DNA from: Marinobacter pelagius
Lineage (GTDB): Bacteria; Pseudomonadota; Gammaproteobacteria; Pseudomonadales; Oleiphilaceae
Assembly (NCBI RefSeq): GCF_003315345.1
Contig: NZ_QNRO01000009.1
Location: 79,473-143,472 of the forward strand
Length of the DNA: 64,000 nucleotides
Reading direction: 5' to 3'
The notes under the pieces are model-generated. The model made no database searches and was not told the DNA's origin. It saw only the letters and a list, made by a program, of their open reading frames with translations. The first letter of the stretch is position 1; each line of letters starts with the position of its first letter. The position numbers were made by a program, and so were the translations under genes. Below, piece by piece: positions 54,653 to 63,336 of this stretch.

Positions 54653-56377
54653 TCAATCATTTTGTGACCTGTCCATCTTCATGCCGACCTTGGTGACCCG
54701 GTCGGCTTCTGTTGCCCGGGCGACCAGGGTGACCGGCCCCAGGGTCACGGTATCGCCGACCACCGGATGCCCCTTGGTACGACGGGAGAAGCACTCCGCC
54801 AGGGTGATGTCCGGCGACAGTTCATCGAACTCGATGCCATAGACCTGTTCCACATCCCCGAGCAGCGCGTCTCCGTTAAGTACGAAATCCCCGAAGAAGG
54901 CCCGTTCAGCCAGGTACTCCGGCGCATGGCGGCCGCTGAGGGCCTTGCCCAGCTCCGGAAGCACGCCGGGAGTGGCAAACATAGCCACCATATCGCCACT
55001 GGAGACTTCCAGGTCCGCCTTCGGCTGCAGGCAGACGCGGTTACGGAACACACCGGCCACTGCGGTATTGGCCGGAAACCGCAGCTGGCCGAGGCGCCGG
55101 GGCGTTTCCCAGTTTTTGCCGCGCAGGGGAAAAAGCATCAGTTCGTGATCGCCGGCGGCGGGGGCGTCCAGGGGCAGACGACGGTACGGGTCGTCGCTGG
55201 CGGGCACTTCGAGCCGGAGCTTGCGGGCCAGGGGCGCCATGGTGGTGCCCTGGACCACCAGGGAGACCAGCACGATAAAGAACGCGGCATGAAAGACCTG
55301 CTGGGCCTCCGGCAGGTCGGCGATGATTGGAAACAGCGCCAGGACGATCGGCACCGCCCCTCTCAGACCGACCCAGCCGATAAAGCCGAGCTCGCGACGC
55401 TTGAAGCCAAAAGGCCAGAGGGTGGCAAAGACAGTGGCCGGCCGGATGACAAAGATCAGCGCCAGGGCCAGGATCAGGCCGCTGCCGGCCAGGGGCAGCA
55501 GCTCTGAGGGAGAGACCAGCAGGCCGAGCATCAGGAACAGGCACAGCTGGGCGAGCCAGGCCAGGCCGTCGTGGACCTGCAGGATCATCGGCATCATGCG
55601 CACCGGCCGGTTACCGATCACCACCCCGGTCAGGTAGATGGCCAGGAAACCGGAACCACCCAAGGCGTTGGTGGCAGAGAACACGGATATCCCGGCGGCT
55701 GCCACCAGAAGGGGATACAGGGATGGGGTCAGGCGGATACGGTTGGCCATCTCCACCACGGCAAAGCCCCCCGCCAGGCCAGCAATACCGCCAATGCCGA
55801 ATTGCTTGATCAGCATCACCAAAGCCGACCAAGTGGCGCCTGCCCCCTCGTTGCCGATCAGGGTCACCAGCAAAAGGGTCAGGAAAATAGCCATGGGATC
55901 GTTACTGCCGGACTCGATCTCCAGGGTGGCGCTGACCCGTTCGTTCAGGTGTAACCCCCGGCCCTGAAGCAGCGAGAACACCGCCGCGGCGTCGGTGGAG
56001 GAAATGATGGCGCCGATCAGCAGCGCGGTCAGCCATTCCAGATCAAACACCCAGCGGGCGACCACCGCCGATCCGGCGGCGGTCATGAAGACGCCGAGGG
56101 TGGCCAGCACCAGCGCCGGACGTAGCCCTACCCGGAAGGTTTCCGCCCGCGTGCGCATGCCGCCATCTAGCAGGATCACTCCCAGGGCCAGGTTGGCGAT
56201 CAGGAAGGCCAGTTCGAAATTGTCGAACTCGATGCCACCGGGGCCGTCCTCGCCCATCATCATCCCCACCACCAGGAAGATCAGCAGCACCGGCATGCCG
56301 ACGCGGCTCGACAGCGGGCTGAGCACGATGCTGATCACCAGCATCAGGGCTCCGACTAGGGTGAGGGTGGGATCCAT
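54653..56377 (-). CDS. nhaP2: K+/H+ antiporter NhaP2 (CvrA)
   Basis: 574 aa, CPA1 family. About 12 helices (residues 1-395) with the ion-site motifs AIISSTDAAAVFSLL and ESGSNDPMA. RCK/TrkA_C domain ~405-490 (LRFPANTAVAGVFRNR) and a C-terminal CorC_HlyC-type module (DELSPDITLAECFSRRTKGHPVVGDTVTLGPVTLVAR). Both cytoplasmic domains match NhaP2, which adjusts cytoplasmic K+. ATG after GGAG. Confidence 0.93.
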   Translation of the reverse strand: MDPTLTLVGALMLVISIVLSPLSSRVGMPVLLIFLVVGMMMGEDGPGGIEFDNFELAFLIANLALGVILLDGGMRTRAETFRVGLRPALVLATLGVFMTAAGSAVVARWVFDLEWLTALLIGAIISSTDAAAVFSLLQGRGLHLNERVSATLEIESGSNDPMAIFLTLLLVTLIGNEGAGATWSALVMLIKQFGIGGIAGLAGGFAVVEMANRIRLTPSLYPLLVAAAGISVFSATNALGGSGFLAIYLTGVVIGNRPVRMMPMILQVHDGLAWLAQLCLFLMLGLLVSPSELLPLAGSGLILALALIFVIRPATVFATLWPFGFKRRELGFIGWVGLRGAVPIVLALFPIIADLPEAQQVFHAAFFIVLVSLVVQGTTMAPLARKLRLEVPASDDPYRRLPLDAPAAGDHELMLFPLRGKNWETPRRLGQLRFPANTAVAGVFRNRVCLQPKADLEVSSGDMVAMFATPGVLPELGKALSGRHAPEYLAERAFFGDFVLNGDALLGDVEQVYGIEFDELSPDITLAECFSRRTKGHPVVGDTVTLGPVTLVARATEADRVTKVGMKMDRSQND

Positions 56378-56397
56378 TCAATCTCCAGACACAAGAC

Positions 56398-56427
56398 TTG
56401 CCCAAAAGCGGGCCGGCCGCTTATATT
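56398..56427 (+). promoter_or_regulatory. Promoter of tRNA-Gly
   Basis: TTGCCC (56398-56403) and TATATT (56422-56427) with an 18-bp spacer; the expected start is about 15 bp before the mature tRNA. Confidence 0.6.
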
Positions 56428-56448
56428 TCACTCGCGGCCAACGCTAAT

Positions 56449-56522
56449 GCGGGTGTAGTTCAATGGCAGAACGGCAGCTTCCCAAGCTGCATACGAGGGT
56501 TCGATTCCCTTCACCCGCTCCA
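56449..56522 (+). tRNA. glyU: tRNA-Gly (anticodon CCC)
   Basis: Full cloverleaf: acceptor GCGGGTG/CACCCGC, D arm GTTC/GAAC, anticodon stem GCAGC/GCTGC with loop TTCCCAA (anticodon CCC, reads GGG), T arm AGGGT-TCGATTC-CCT, encoded CCA end. Close to E. coli glyU. No integrase or duplicated 3' end lies next to it. Confidence 0.97.
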
Positions 56523-56548
56523 CCAGCTTTCCCGGGCCGGTTTCCCCT

Positions 56549-57859
56549 TCAGTGTAGTTTCAGACGCGGGTGCATGGCACGGCTGATTTTATCCATCAGC
56601 CAGATAATGCCTGTGCGTACAAACCCGTGCAGGGCCACCTGGTGCATGCGGTACAGGGAGACATAGAACAGTCTCGCCACCTTACCCTCGATGTACATGC
56701 TGCGCCCGGACAGGTTGCCCATCAGGTTGCCCACGGTGGTGTAGCGGCTGAAATTGATCAGTGAGCCATGATCGTTGTAAACGAAGGGTACGTCGGCCTT
56801 GCCTTGCAGGCGGTTGCACAGGGTCTTGAACAGGGCATCGGCCTGCTGGTGCGCGGCCTGGGCCCGGGGTGGCACCGGCCGCTCGGAATCCGGTTGTGGG
56901 CAGGCGGCGCAATCGCCCAGGGCGAACACGTCCACATCCTGGGTGGTTTGCAGAGTCTGTTCCACCACCAGCTGATTGCCCCGGTTGACCTCCAGTCCGT
57001 CCAGTTCCGCCAGAAACGCGGGCGCCTTGATTCCAGCGGCCCAGATGGTCATTTCCGAGGGCAATTCGGTGCCGTCCTTCATGATGATGCTGTCTTCCCG
57101 GACTTCGCTCACCGGTTGGCCGGTCAGCACTTTCACATGCTGGCGTTCCAGTTCCCGGGTCGCCGCTGCCGAAAGCCTGCCGGGCAGGGCGGGCAGAATC
57201 CGGTCGGCCGCCTCGATCACCGAGATCGAGACATCCGAGGGCTGCAGATGGTTCATGCCGTAGACCGGCAGCTCCCGGGACGCCAGTCGGAGCTCGGCGG
57301 CCAGCTCCACCCCGGTGGCCCCGGCGCCGATGATGCTGATGTTGAGGGTGTGTTCATGGCCCTGGAGGGCTTCGTGGTTCTTGCGCAGAAAGGCATTCAG
57401 CATCAGGTTGTGGAACCTGCGAGCCTGTTTCAGGCTGTCCAGGAACAGGCAATGCTCCTGGGCACCGGAGGTGCCAAAATCGTTGGCGGTGCTGCCGACG
57501 GCGATCACCAGGGTGTCGTAGCTGATGGTGCGGGCTGGCACCACTTCCCGGCCCTCCTCGTCATGAAACGAGGCAATGACCAGCTCTTTGGCCTTGCGGT
57601 CGAGCCCGCTCATGCGCCCGAGCTGGAATTCGTAATGGTGTTTCCGGGCGTGGGCGCGGTAGTTGATCTCGTTGGCGCTGGCGTCCAGGGAGCCGGAGGC
57701 GACTTCGTGCAGCAGGGGTTTCCAGACATGGGTCAGGCCGGCATCGACCAGGGTAATCCGGGCCTTGCGCTTCTTGCCCAGCTTGTTGCCGAGGCTGGTG
57801 ACCAGCTCCAGACCGCCGGCGCCGCCGCCGACCACCACGATATGATGAAGGTTATCCAT
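56549..57859 (-). CDS. ndh: Type II NADH dehydrogenase
   Basis: 436 aa, membrane-attached, non-proton-pumping NADH:quinone oxidoreductase. FAD motif VVVGGGAGGLEL at the N terminus, THVWKPLLHEVASGSLD (Ndh signature), NAD motif IIGAGATGVELAAEL, second FAD site VFALGDCAACPQ, and QAAHQQADALFKTL before the C-terminal amphipathic membrane anchor (ARLFYVSLYRMHQVALHGFVRTGIIWLMD). It starts 26 bp after a perfect 11-bp inverted repeat (57885-57918). Confidence 0.94.
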   Translation of the reverse strand: MDNLHHIVVVGGGAGGLELVTSLGNKLGKKRKARITLVDAGLTHVWKPLLHEVASGSLDASANEINYRAHARKHHYEFQLGRMSGLDRKAKELVIASFHDEEGREVVPARTISYDTLVIAVGSTANDFGTSGAQEHCLFLDSLKQARRFHNLMLNAFLRKNHEALQGHEHTLNISIIGAGATGVELAAELRLASRELPVYGMNHLQPSDVSISVIEAADRILPALPGRLSAAATRELERQHVKVLTGQPVSEVREDSIIMKDGTELPSEMTIWAAGIKAPAFLAELDGLEVNRGNQLVVEQTLQTTQDVDVFALGDCAACPQPDSERPVPPRAQAAHQQADALFKTLCNRLQGKADVPFVYNDHGSLINFSRYTTVGNLMGNLSGRSMYIEGKVARLFYVSLYRMHQVALHGFVRTGIIWLMDKISRAMHPRLKLH

Positions 57860-57884
57860 AACAATCAGACCTTGAAGTGAAGAG

Positions 57885-57918
57885 AGCCAAGCACTCTTGC
57901 GGCCAAAAGTGCTTGGCT
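57885..57918. promoter_or_regulatory. Inverted repeat in the ndh leader
   Basis: AGCCAAGCACT (57885-57895) and AGTGCTTGGCT (57908-57918) are exact inverted repeats with a 12-nt centre. There is no T run in either direction, so an operator or an mRNA 5' hairpin of ndh is more likely than a terminator. Confidence 0.45.
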
Positions 57919-58100
57919 GTCCTCACTGGAGAAGGCATCGTTAAAGGTAGGGTGCTAATGCTGCCGAAGTAATACTAACTCGGAGCCGGTCGCCGGCACA
58001 ATTGCACTGAAGGAGGGTTTGCCTCCCCCAAACATTTAACTGCTTTGTTTGAACGCCCATACTGTGGAACATTCCACCAGTCAGATTACGGGAGAAGTCG

Positions 58101-58661
58101 ATGAAAGTGGCAGTCTATTGCGGGTCCAGACCCGGCAACAATCCGGTGTTTGTGGACAAGGCCCGGGAACTGGGTACCTGGTTCGGCAGCCATGGCATTG
58201 ATGTGGTCTTTGGTGGCGGCCACGTTGGTTTAATGGGCATCGTTGCCGATGCCACCCTGGCCGCCGGTGGCCGGGTCTATGGTGTGATTCCCGAGAGCCT
58301 GAGGGACCGGGAGCTGGCCCATGACCGCCTGACCGAACTGCACGTGGTTCGTGACATGCATCAGCGCAAGGCCCGGATGGCGGAGCTGGCGGACGGTTTC
58401 CTTGCCCTGCCCGGCGGTATCGGGACCCTGGAAGAACTGTTCGAGGCCTGGACCTGGGGCCAGCTGGGTTTTCATCACAAGCCCTGCGGTCTGTACAACA
58501 TCAATGGCTTCTACGACCCGTTGCTGGCCATGGTGCAGACCATGCAGGAAAACGGCTTCCTGAATCAGGAATACATCGACATGGTCATCCGGGCGGAAAC
58601 CCCGGAGGCGGTGGTTGAAGCCTTTGGCAACTACCGGCCGCCCCATGAGAAATGGACTTGA
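58101..58661 (+). CDS. LOG-family protein (cytokinin riboside 5'-monophosphate phosphoribohydrolase-like)
   Basis: 186 aa Rossmann fold: VYCGSRPGNNPVF at the start, GGGHVGLMGIVADATLAAGG, and the catalytic PGGIGTLEELFEAWTWGQLG. In plants this family frees cytokinin bases from nucleotides; in bacteria most members act as AMP/nucleotide phosphoribohydrolases. SD GGGAGA before the ATG. It is a single gene in a 240-bp spaced divergent position to ndh. Confidence 0.92.
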   Translation: MKVAVYCGSRPGNNPVFVDKARELGTWFGSHGIDVVFGGGHVGLMGIVADATLAAGGRVYGVIPESLRDRELAHDRLTELHVVRDMHQRKARMAELADGFLALPGGIGTLEELFEAWTWGQLGFHHKPCGLYNINGFYDPLLAMVQTMQENGFLNQEYIDMVIRAETPEAVVEAFGNYRPPHEKWT

Positions 58662-58694
58662 GGGTGGTTGCCAGAGTGCCGGTAACGGGCTGGG

Positions 58695-58877
58695 TCAGCT
58701 ACCCTCTGCGCCCCGGGCTTTCTTCAGCTCTTCGAGTTTTTCGTGCAACAGCTTCTCCAGCTTGATCAGCTGTTCACGATTCTTCTCGTTGGGTCTGTTG
58801 GTGTACAGATCCACGTAAGTCTGGGTCACCGAACTCAGAATCGGATGCAGTTTCTTGTAGTCCTCTTCTTCACTCAT
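58695..58877 (-). CDS. Hypothetical small acidic/basic helical protein, 60 aa
   Basis: Not recognised. MSEEEDYKKLHPILSSVTQ, then a charged helix (EKNREQLIKLEKLLHEKLEELKK) likely to form a coiled coil. A strong site AGGAGA lies six bases before the ATG, which supports a real gene. Confidence 0.65.
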   Translation of the reverse strand: MSEEEDYKKLHPILSSVTQTYVDLYTNRPNEKNREQLIKLEKLLHEKLEELKKARGAEGS

Positions 58878-58967
58878 GCTCGCTCTCCTTGATTTGGGCT
58901 TTCTGCTAGTAACTATGGTTGATCTGGCGTCATGATCAAGGGCAACTGCCCGAAGCTTTGATCCGGG

Positions 58968-59411
58968 TCATCCGTCGTTTCGGGCAGCCAGTCGCTGCGC
59001 CGCGTCGGTGGCGCCATGAGCTTGTGCCAGGTCCTGGGCGCTGACGCCTTCGGAATCGGCAGCCCGAGGGTCCGCTCCGGCCTCCAGAAGCAGCTCCAGT
59101 ATTTCCACTTGGTTAGTCATCGCTGCAGACATTAGCGGCGTACGCAGCTGGTTGTTGGCCGGGTTGGGGTTAGCGCCCTTCTCCAGCAGGAAGCGGACTG
59201 TCTCGACATGACCATGACCGGTGGCCAGCATCAGCAGGCTGTCGCCATCGCTGGTGCGTATGTCCACGGGCACACCAGCCTCCAGGAGCGGCCGAAGCAT
59301 GTGGGTGCCGCCGTTGCGGGCAAGATCAAACAGGCCCTGGGCAAGGGCAATGGCATCCTCGTCCTTCTGGTTTTCGGGTGGTTGCGGACTGCCGGGTTTC
59401 TGGTCGCTCAT
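58968..59411 (-). CDS. Ankyrin-repeat protein
   Basis: About 147 aa from ATG 59411 (MSDQKPGSPQPP); an alternative ATG at 59462 adds 17 residues. Three to four ankyrin repeats: ALAQGLFDLARNGGTHMLRPLLEAGVPVD, DGDSLLMLATGHGHVETVRFLLEKGANPN, LRTPLMSAAMTNQVEILELLLEAGADPR, and a capping helix AQDLAQAHGATDAAQRL. No signal peptide; a cytosolic binding protein. The partner is unknown. Confidence 0.82.
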   Translation of the reverse strand: MSDQKPGSPQPPENQKDEDAIALAQGLFDLARNGGTHMLRPLLEAGVPVDIRTSDGDSLLMLATGHGHVETVRFLLEKGANPNPANNQLRTPLMSAAMTNQVEILELLLEAGADPRAADSEGVSAQDLAQAHGATDAAQRLAARNDG

Positions 59412-59587
59412 GGTGACCTGGGTCTCCGTCGGTTGGGGCGTGGTTATGGCGGAACGTTGCATCGGCCGTCGTCTGCTAATCTGGACATAAGGTCGACACC
59501 ACTGTTAAAACCGTTTGTATTAAAGATCTGGTCACGGATTGGCAAAATCAACCAGGTCGAGGTCAATTATCAACAGGAGGCATTGCT

Positions 59588-60211
59588 GTGAAACTGCAGG
59601 TCCGAGGTATTGAAGAAGGTCAGCCGATTCCGGAGAAATTCGCATTCGGCGTCTACAGCGAAGAGGACCACATGAGCTTTGGTCCGAACAGGAACCCCGA
59701 GATTACCTGGGAGGATGTCCCCAAAGGAACCAAAAGCTTTGTGGTCATGATGTTTGATCCGGATGTGCCAAGCGTGGCGGACGACGTCAACCAGGAGGGC
59801 AAAACTGTTTCAAAGGACCTGTCGCGGGTGGATTTTTTCCACTGGCTGCTGGTGGACATCCCTGCCAACGTGAACCGGATTCCCGAGGGGGAGGACAGCG
59901 ATGGCGTCAGCCCGAAGGGCAAGGACCATGGCCCCGGCCCCATTGGTATTCGTGGTGTTAACAACTACACCCAGTTCCTGGCTGGCAATCCGGACATGGC
60001 CGGTACCTACGCCGGTTACGACGGTCCCTGCCCGCCCTGGAATGACGAGATCATCCATCATTACCATTTCGAGGTTCATGCACTGGATGTGGAGAGCCTG
60101 GGTCTTGAGGGTGAGTTTGATGGCAATGATGTCCGGCAAGCCATGAAAGGCCATGTTCTCGATAGTGCCCGGGTGACGGGAACCTACACCCTGAATCCGG
60201 ATCTCCGGTAA
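59588..60211 (+). CDS. PEBP family protein (YbhB/YbcL-like)
   Basis: 207 aa phosphatidylethanolamine-binding-protein fold: NPEITWEDVPKGTKSFVVMMFDPDVP (anion-site DPD), then FFHWLLVDIPANVNRIPEGE, YTQFLAGNPDMAGTYAGYDGPCPPWND and HHYHFEVHALD. Longer than the typical ~160-aa bacterial member owing to an internal loop. It starts at GTG 59588, seven bases after AGGAGG. The ligand is unknown. Confidence 0.9.
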   Translation: MKLQVRGIEEGQPIPEKFAFGVYSEEDHMSFGPNRNPEITWEDVPKGTKSFVVMMFDPDVPSVADDVNQEGKTVSKDLSRVDFFHWLLVDIPANVNRIPEGEDSDGVSPKGKDHGPGPIGIRGVNNYTQFLAGNPDMAGTYAGYDGPCPPWNDEIIHHYHFEVHALDVESLGLEGEFDGNDVRQAMKGHVLDSARVTGTYTLNPDLR

Positions 60212-60322
60212 CGCCTGGCCGGTAACCAAACTGTCTTGCGGGCGTCACCCGATTGTCACCGGAGCTTGCCATGGTTCTTTCAGGGACACCTGACTGCAAG
60301 CTCCGGAGAAACGGGAGGCACC

Positions 60323-61174
60323 GTGCGACAGTACCGCAGTGTATTCATTTCCGATATCCACCTGGGAACGGCCGACTGCCAGGCCGAGTACCTGCTGGAT
60401 TTTCTGCATAACATCCGGTGCGAGACCCTCTACCTCGTCGGCGATATTGTTGATCTGATCGCCATGCAGCGAGGCTCCCATTTTCCGGAATCCCATCGTA
60501 AGGTGATCCACAAGCTGATCGATCTGGCCACCTCCGGCACCCGCGTGGTCTACATTCCCGGTAATCACGACGAGTTCTTCCGACGTTTCTGTGGCCAGAC
60601 CCTGTCCGGTATCGAATTGAAGTACAAGGCGGTCCATACCACCGCCGATGGCCGGCAGTTCCTGGTGTGTCATGGAGACCAGTTTGACCAGGTAGTGCGC
60701 TGCAGCCCGCTGATGCTGCTGGTCGGTGACCGTGCCCACGGCCTGTTGCTTCGCCTGAACCGCTGGTTCAATGCCCTTCGCCGACTACAGGGCAAGCCGT
60801 ACTGGTCACTGGCGGCCTGGGTGAAGAGCCGGATTGGCAGGGCGCGTACCTTCATCCGTCGGTTCGAGCTGGCGGCGCTGACTGTGGCGGAAAAGGGTCA
60901 TTACGATGGCTTTATCTGTGGCCACATTCATTCCGCAGGATTTCTGCGCAGTGAGGACGGGCTTTACTGCAATGACGGTGACTGGGTGGAGCACTGCACG
61001 GCGCTGGTGGAGCATGAGAATGGCAAGCTGCAATTGCTGCACTGGTCCGAATCCCCCTCCATTCTGGCGGTGGAGCCGGATGCGCCCCATCCCGAGGTGT
61101 GCGGTGATGCCCGGCCAGTGCTTGACAGCGTTCCGGCCGGGTTTGTGGAGCAGGTGAATCGCCTAGCCAGCTGA
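60323..61174 (+). CDS. Metallophosphoesterase, UDP-2,3-diacylglucosamine pyrophosphatase-like
   Basis: About 283 aa calcineurin-like fold with all metal motifs: SDIHLGT, LVGDIVD, PGNHDEF, CHGDQFD and GHIHSA. It belongs to the LpxH2-type annotated group (lipid A path) but is distinct from LpxH; the long loop RLNRWFNALRRLQGKPYWS is typical of the group. It starts at GTG 60323 after GGGAGG; upstream frame to 60236 is not used. It ends 16 bp from the convergent TetR gene. Confidence 0.85.
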   Translation: MRQYRSVFISDIHLGTADCQAEYLLDFLHNIRCETLYLVGDIVDLIAMQRGSHFPESHRKVIHKLIDLATSGTRVVYIPGNHDEFFRRFCGQTLSGIELKYKAVHTTADGRQFLVCHGDQFDQVVRCSPLMLLVGDRAHGLLLRLNRWFNALRRLQGKPYWSLAAWVKSRIGRARTFIRRFELAALTVAEKGHYDGFICGHIHSAGFLRSEDGLYCNDGDWVEHCTALVEHENGKLQLLHWSESPSILAVEPDAPHPEVCGDARPVLDSVPAGFVEQVNRLAS

Positions 61175-61190
61175 TCGTTAAAGCCGGCGG

Positions 61191-61793
61191 TCAGTCCGCA
61201 CGATAGGCGTCGAGAATCCTCGCCATATCATCACCCAGGGCTTCCAGCTCATCATCAGGGAGGTTGCGCTCGGCGATGGAGCGTAACCCCATGATCTGGC
61301 TTTGCAGCAGCCGGGCAAGGCGACCGGAATCGACGGAATCCTTCAGTTCACCCCGTTGCTTTGCCTGCTCGAGTAGCTCGGCGAAGGACTGCTCAATCGC
61401 TCCGAGAATTGCCTGTGCCTGTTCCGACAGTCCTGCGTGAGTATTACTCGACTCGAGCAGGGTTTTGACGATGAGGCAGGCACGGGACGGTGTCACGCTA
61501 TTTTTGGTACAGCCCAGGGCAATCCGGCGGAGATAGTCCTGGAGTCCTTCGAGGATGGAATCGTAACCGGCCATGTGTTCGGCGAGCTCCGCACCCCCCG
61601 CTTCGGCGTAACGGGTCAGGGCCTCCGAATACAGACCATCCTTGCTGCCAAAGGTGGCGTAGATGCTGCCGGGCCGCATATCCAGGGCCTGCTCGATCTG
61701 CTTCATCGAACTGCCATGGTAGCCCTTTTCCCAGAACAGGCTGACGGCCCTCGCGAGGGCGGATTCCCGATCATAACTTGGAGGTCTGGGCAT
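61191..61793 (-). CDS. TetR/AcrR-family repressor
   Basis: 200 aa. N-terminal HTH: RESALARAVSLFWEKGYHGSSMKQIEQALDMRPGSIYATFGSKDGLYSEAL. A C-terminal effector domain carries TPSRACLIVKTLLESS with one Cys. Divergent from the AhpD-like gene across 113 bp that hold three copies of one operator sequence, so it very likely represses both. Confidence 0.92.
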   Translation of the reverse strand: MPRPPSYDRESALARAVSLFWEKGYHGSSMKQIEQALDMRPGSIYATFGSKDGLYSEALTRYAEAGGAELAEHMAGYDSILEGLQDYLRRIALGCTKNSVTPSRACLIVKTLLESSNTHAGLSEQAQAILGAIEQSFAELLEQAKQRGELKDSVDSGRLARLLQSQIMGLRSIAERNLPDDELEALGDDMARILDAYRAD

Positions 61794-61815
61794 ACCGATA
61801 CCATCTACCGTTTCT

Positions 61816-61891
61816 TTGAATGTTCGCTCAATTATATCTTGAATGACTGCTCAATAACAGTTAGTCTCAATGTTGTTGAGCAAACATTCAA
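61816..61891. promoter_or_regulatory. Three operator copies between tetR and the AhpD-like gene
   Basis: Three 16-bp sites: TTGAATGTTCGCTCAA (61816-61831), TTGAATGACTGCTCAA (61839-61854) and the inverted TTGAGCAAACATTCAA (61876-61891). Ends TTGA/TCAA are palindromic. Sites 1 and 3 also form a near-perfect long inverted repeat. Confidence 0.7.
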
Positions 61892-61906
61892 AAACGGAGA
61901 TACACC

Positions 61907-62461
61907 ATGGCTGATTTCAAGTTGCATGACATAGAATCTGCTCCGGAAGGCGCCAAGCCACTTCTGGAGAAGTCGCAAAAAGGTTTCGGCATGATTCCCA
62001 GCCTGCACGCAGTAATGGCGGAATCCCCCCAGGTGCTGGAGGCGTATCAGCAGCTGCATCAGCTGGTGCTGGACAGCAGTTTCGATAATGACGAGAAAAC
62101 CGTTGTCTGGCAGACCATCAATGTCGAGAATGCCTGCCATTACTGCGTGCCGGCACATACCGGCATCGCCAAAATGATGGAAGTATCTGATGACATCATC
62201 GAGCCGCTGCGTAACGAGACGCCGCTTCCCAACGAAAAGCTCGAAGCGCTTCGGGACTTCACCCTGGCGGTGATGCGCAAGCAGGGTAACGTCAGCGAGG
62301 AAGACCTGGAGGCTTTCTTCAAGGCAGGCTACGGTCACCGGCAGGTCCTGGACGTCATCCTGACCCTGTCCCAGAAGACCATGAGCAACTACATCAACCA
62401 CATTGCCCAGACGCCGGTTGATGAGCCGTTCAAGAAGTTTGCCTGGAGCAAGAACCAGTAA
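61907..62461 (+). CDS. Carboxymuconolactone decarboxylase/AhpD-family protein
   Basis: 184 aa all-helical AhpD-like protein with the redox pair CHYC in NACHYCVPAHTGIAKMM, the family's E-x10-C-x2-C-x3-H arrangement (ENACHYCVPAH). Peroxidase or redox role is likely rather than true decarboxylation. SD GGAG, seven bases before the ATG. It is controlled by the divergent TetR gene through three operators. Confidence 0.9.
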   Translation: MADFKLHDIESAPEGAKPLLEKSQKGFGMIPSLHAVMAESPQVLEAYQQLHQLVLDSSFDNDEKTVVWQTINVENACHYCVPAHTGIAKMMEVSDDIIEPLRNETPLPNEKLEALRDFTLAVMRKQGNVSEEDLEAFFKAGYGHRQVLDVILTLSQKTMSNYINHIAQTPVDEPFKKFAWSKNQ

Positions 62462-62551
62462 ACCGCCGGTTCAGGCCGTATGGTTGGTTCCATGCGGCCT
62501 GCCAGCGACTTTTTACCTTCCCGATGCCCCTGTGACGGGTAGAATACTTCG

Positions 62552-63244
62552 ATGATCCGTTCACAGTGGCTTTTCCGTCTTTCCTTCCTGGCCATCGTAG
62601 CGTTGCTGATGGCCGCTATCTGGCTGATGCTTCGGCAACTGGGCATGCCCGCCAGTCTGGCGCCGGCGGCCCTGTCAGACTGGCTGTCGCACCAGGGCAT
62701 GCTCGGGCCTTTGTTCCTGATGCTGATGATGATTCTTGCCGTGGTTGTCGGGCCGATTCCCACGCTACCCATCAGTGCCGCCGCCGGTTTGGTCTATGGC
62801 ATGTTCACCGGTACGGCCATTGCGGTGGCTGGCGCGCTTGCCGGGTCCCTCATCGCCTTTTACCTGGCGCGGATCCTCGGGCGGGAGGCTGTGCAGCGCA
62901 AGCTCGACCACAACCCGGTGTTCTCGGCGCGGGGGTCCCAGCGTTTCCTGTTCGTTGCGGTTCTGTTAACCCGCCTGATTCCCATTTTCTCCTTCGCCCT
63001 GATCAGTTACGCCGCCGGGGTTACGGCCATCCAGCTGTGGCGCTATGCATTGGCGACTGCTCTGGGCATGTTGCCGATGACCTTCGTTTTTGCCGGTCTC
63101 GGCCACAGTTTCGAGCTCAACCCGGTGCTGACGGTCATCGCCGCAGCTACCATCCTGCTGGTCATGAGCACCTTGCCTGTGTACCTGGGCCGTCGCCCCC
63201 ATTCCCGCCTGGCCCGTTGGCTACATCTGGATGGCAGGGTGTGA
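62552..63244 (+). CDS. TVP38/TMEM64 (VTT/DedA) family membrane protein
   Basis: 230 aa, about six hydrophobic segments. VTT-domain signature: PIPTLPISAAAGLVYGMFTGTAIAVAGALAGSLIAFYLARILGREAVQRKL, then RLIPIFSFALISYAAGVT. Related to DedA and TMEM41B lipid scramblases; the substrate is not known. Confidence 0.9.
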   Translation: MIRSQWLFRLSFLAIVALLMAAIWLMLRQLGMPASLAPAALSDWLSHQGMLGPLFLMLMMILAVVVGPIPTLPISAAAGLVYGMFTGTAIAVAGALAGSLIAFYLARILGREAVQRKLDHNPVFSARGSQRFLFVAVLLTRLIPIFSFALISYAAGVTAIQLWRYALATALGMLPMTFVFAGLGHSFELNPVLTVIAAATILLVMSTLPVYLGRRPHSRLARWLHLDGRV

Positions 63245-63336
63245 GCATCTGCTCCCTCGCTGTAACAGTTAAGCGCCGTTCGGGTCTGTAGCCAGGTCTT
63301 CTGATTTGAAACCAATTGACTGATTGAGGAGTGGGA

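Noticed and set aside
56449..56522. tRNA-Gly as an integration site for an island
   Set aside because: No integrase, duplicated tRNA end or foreign gene block lies on either side.
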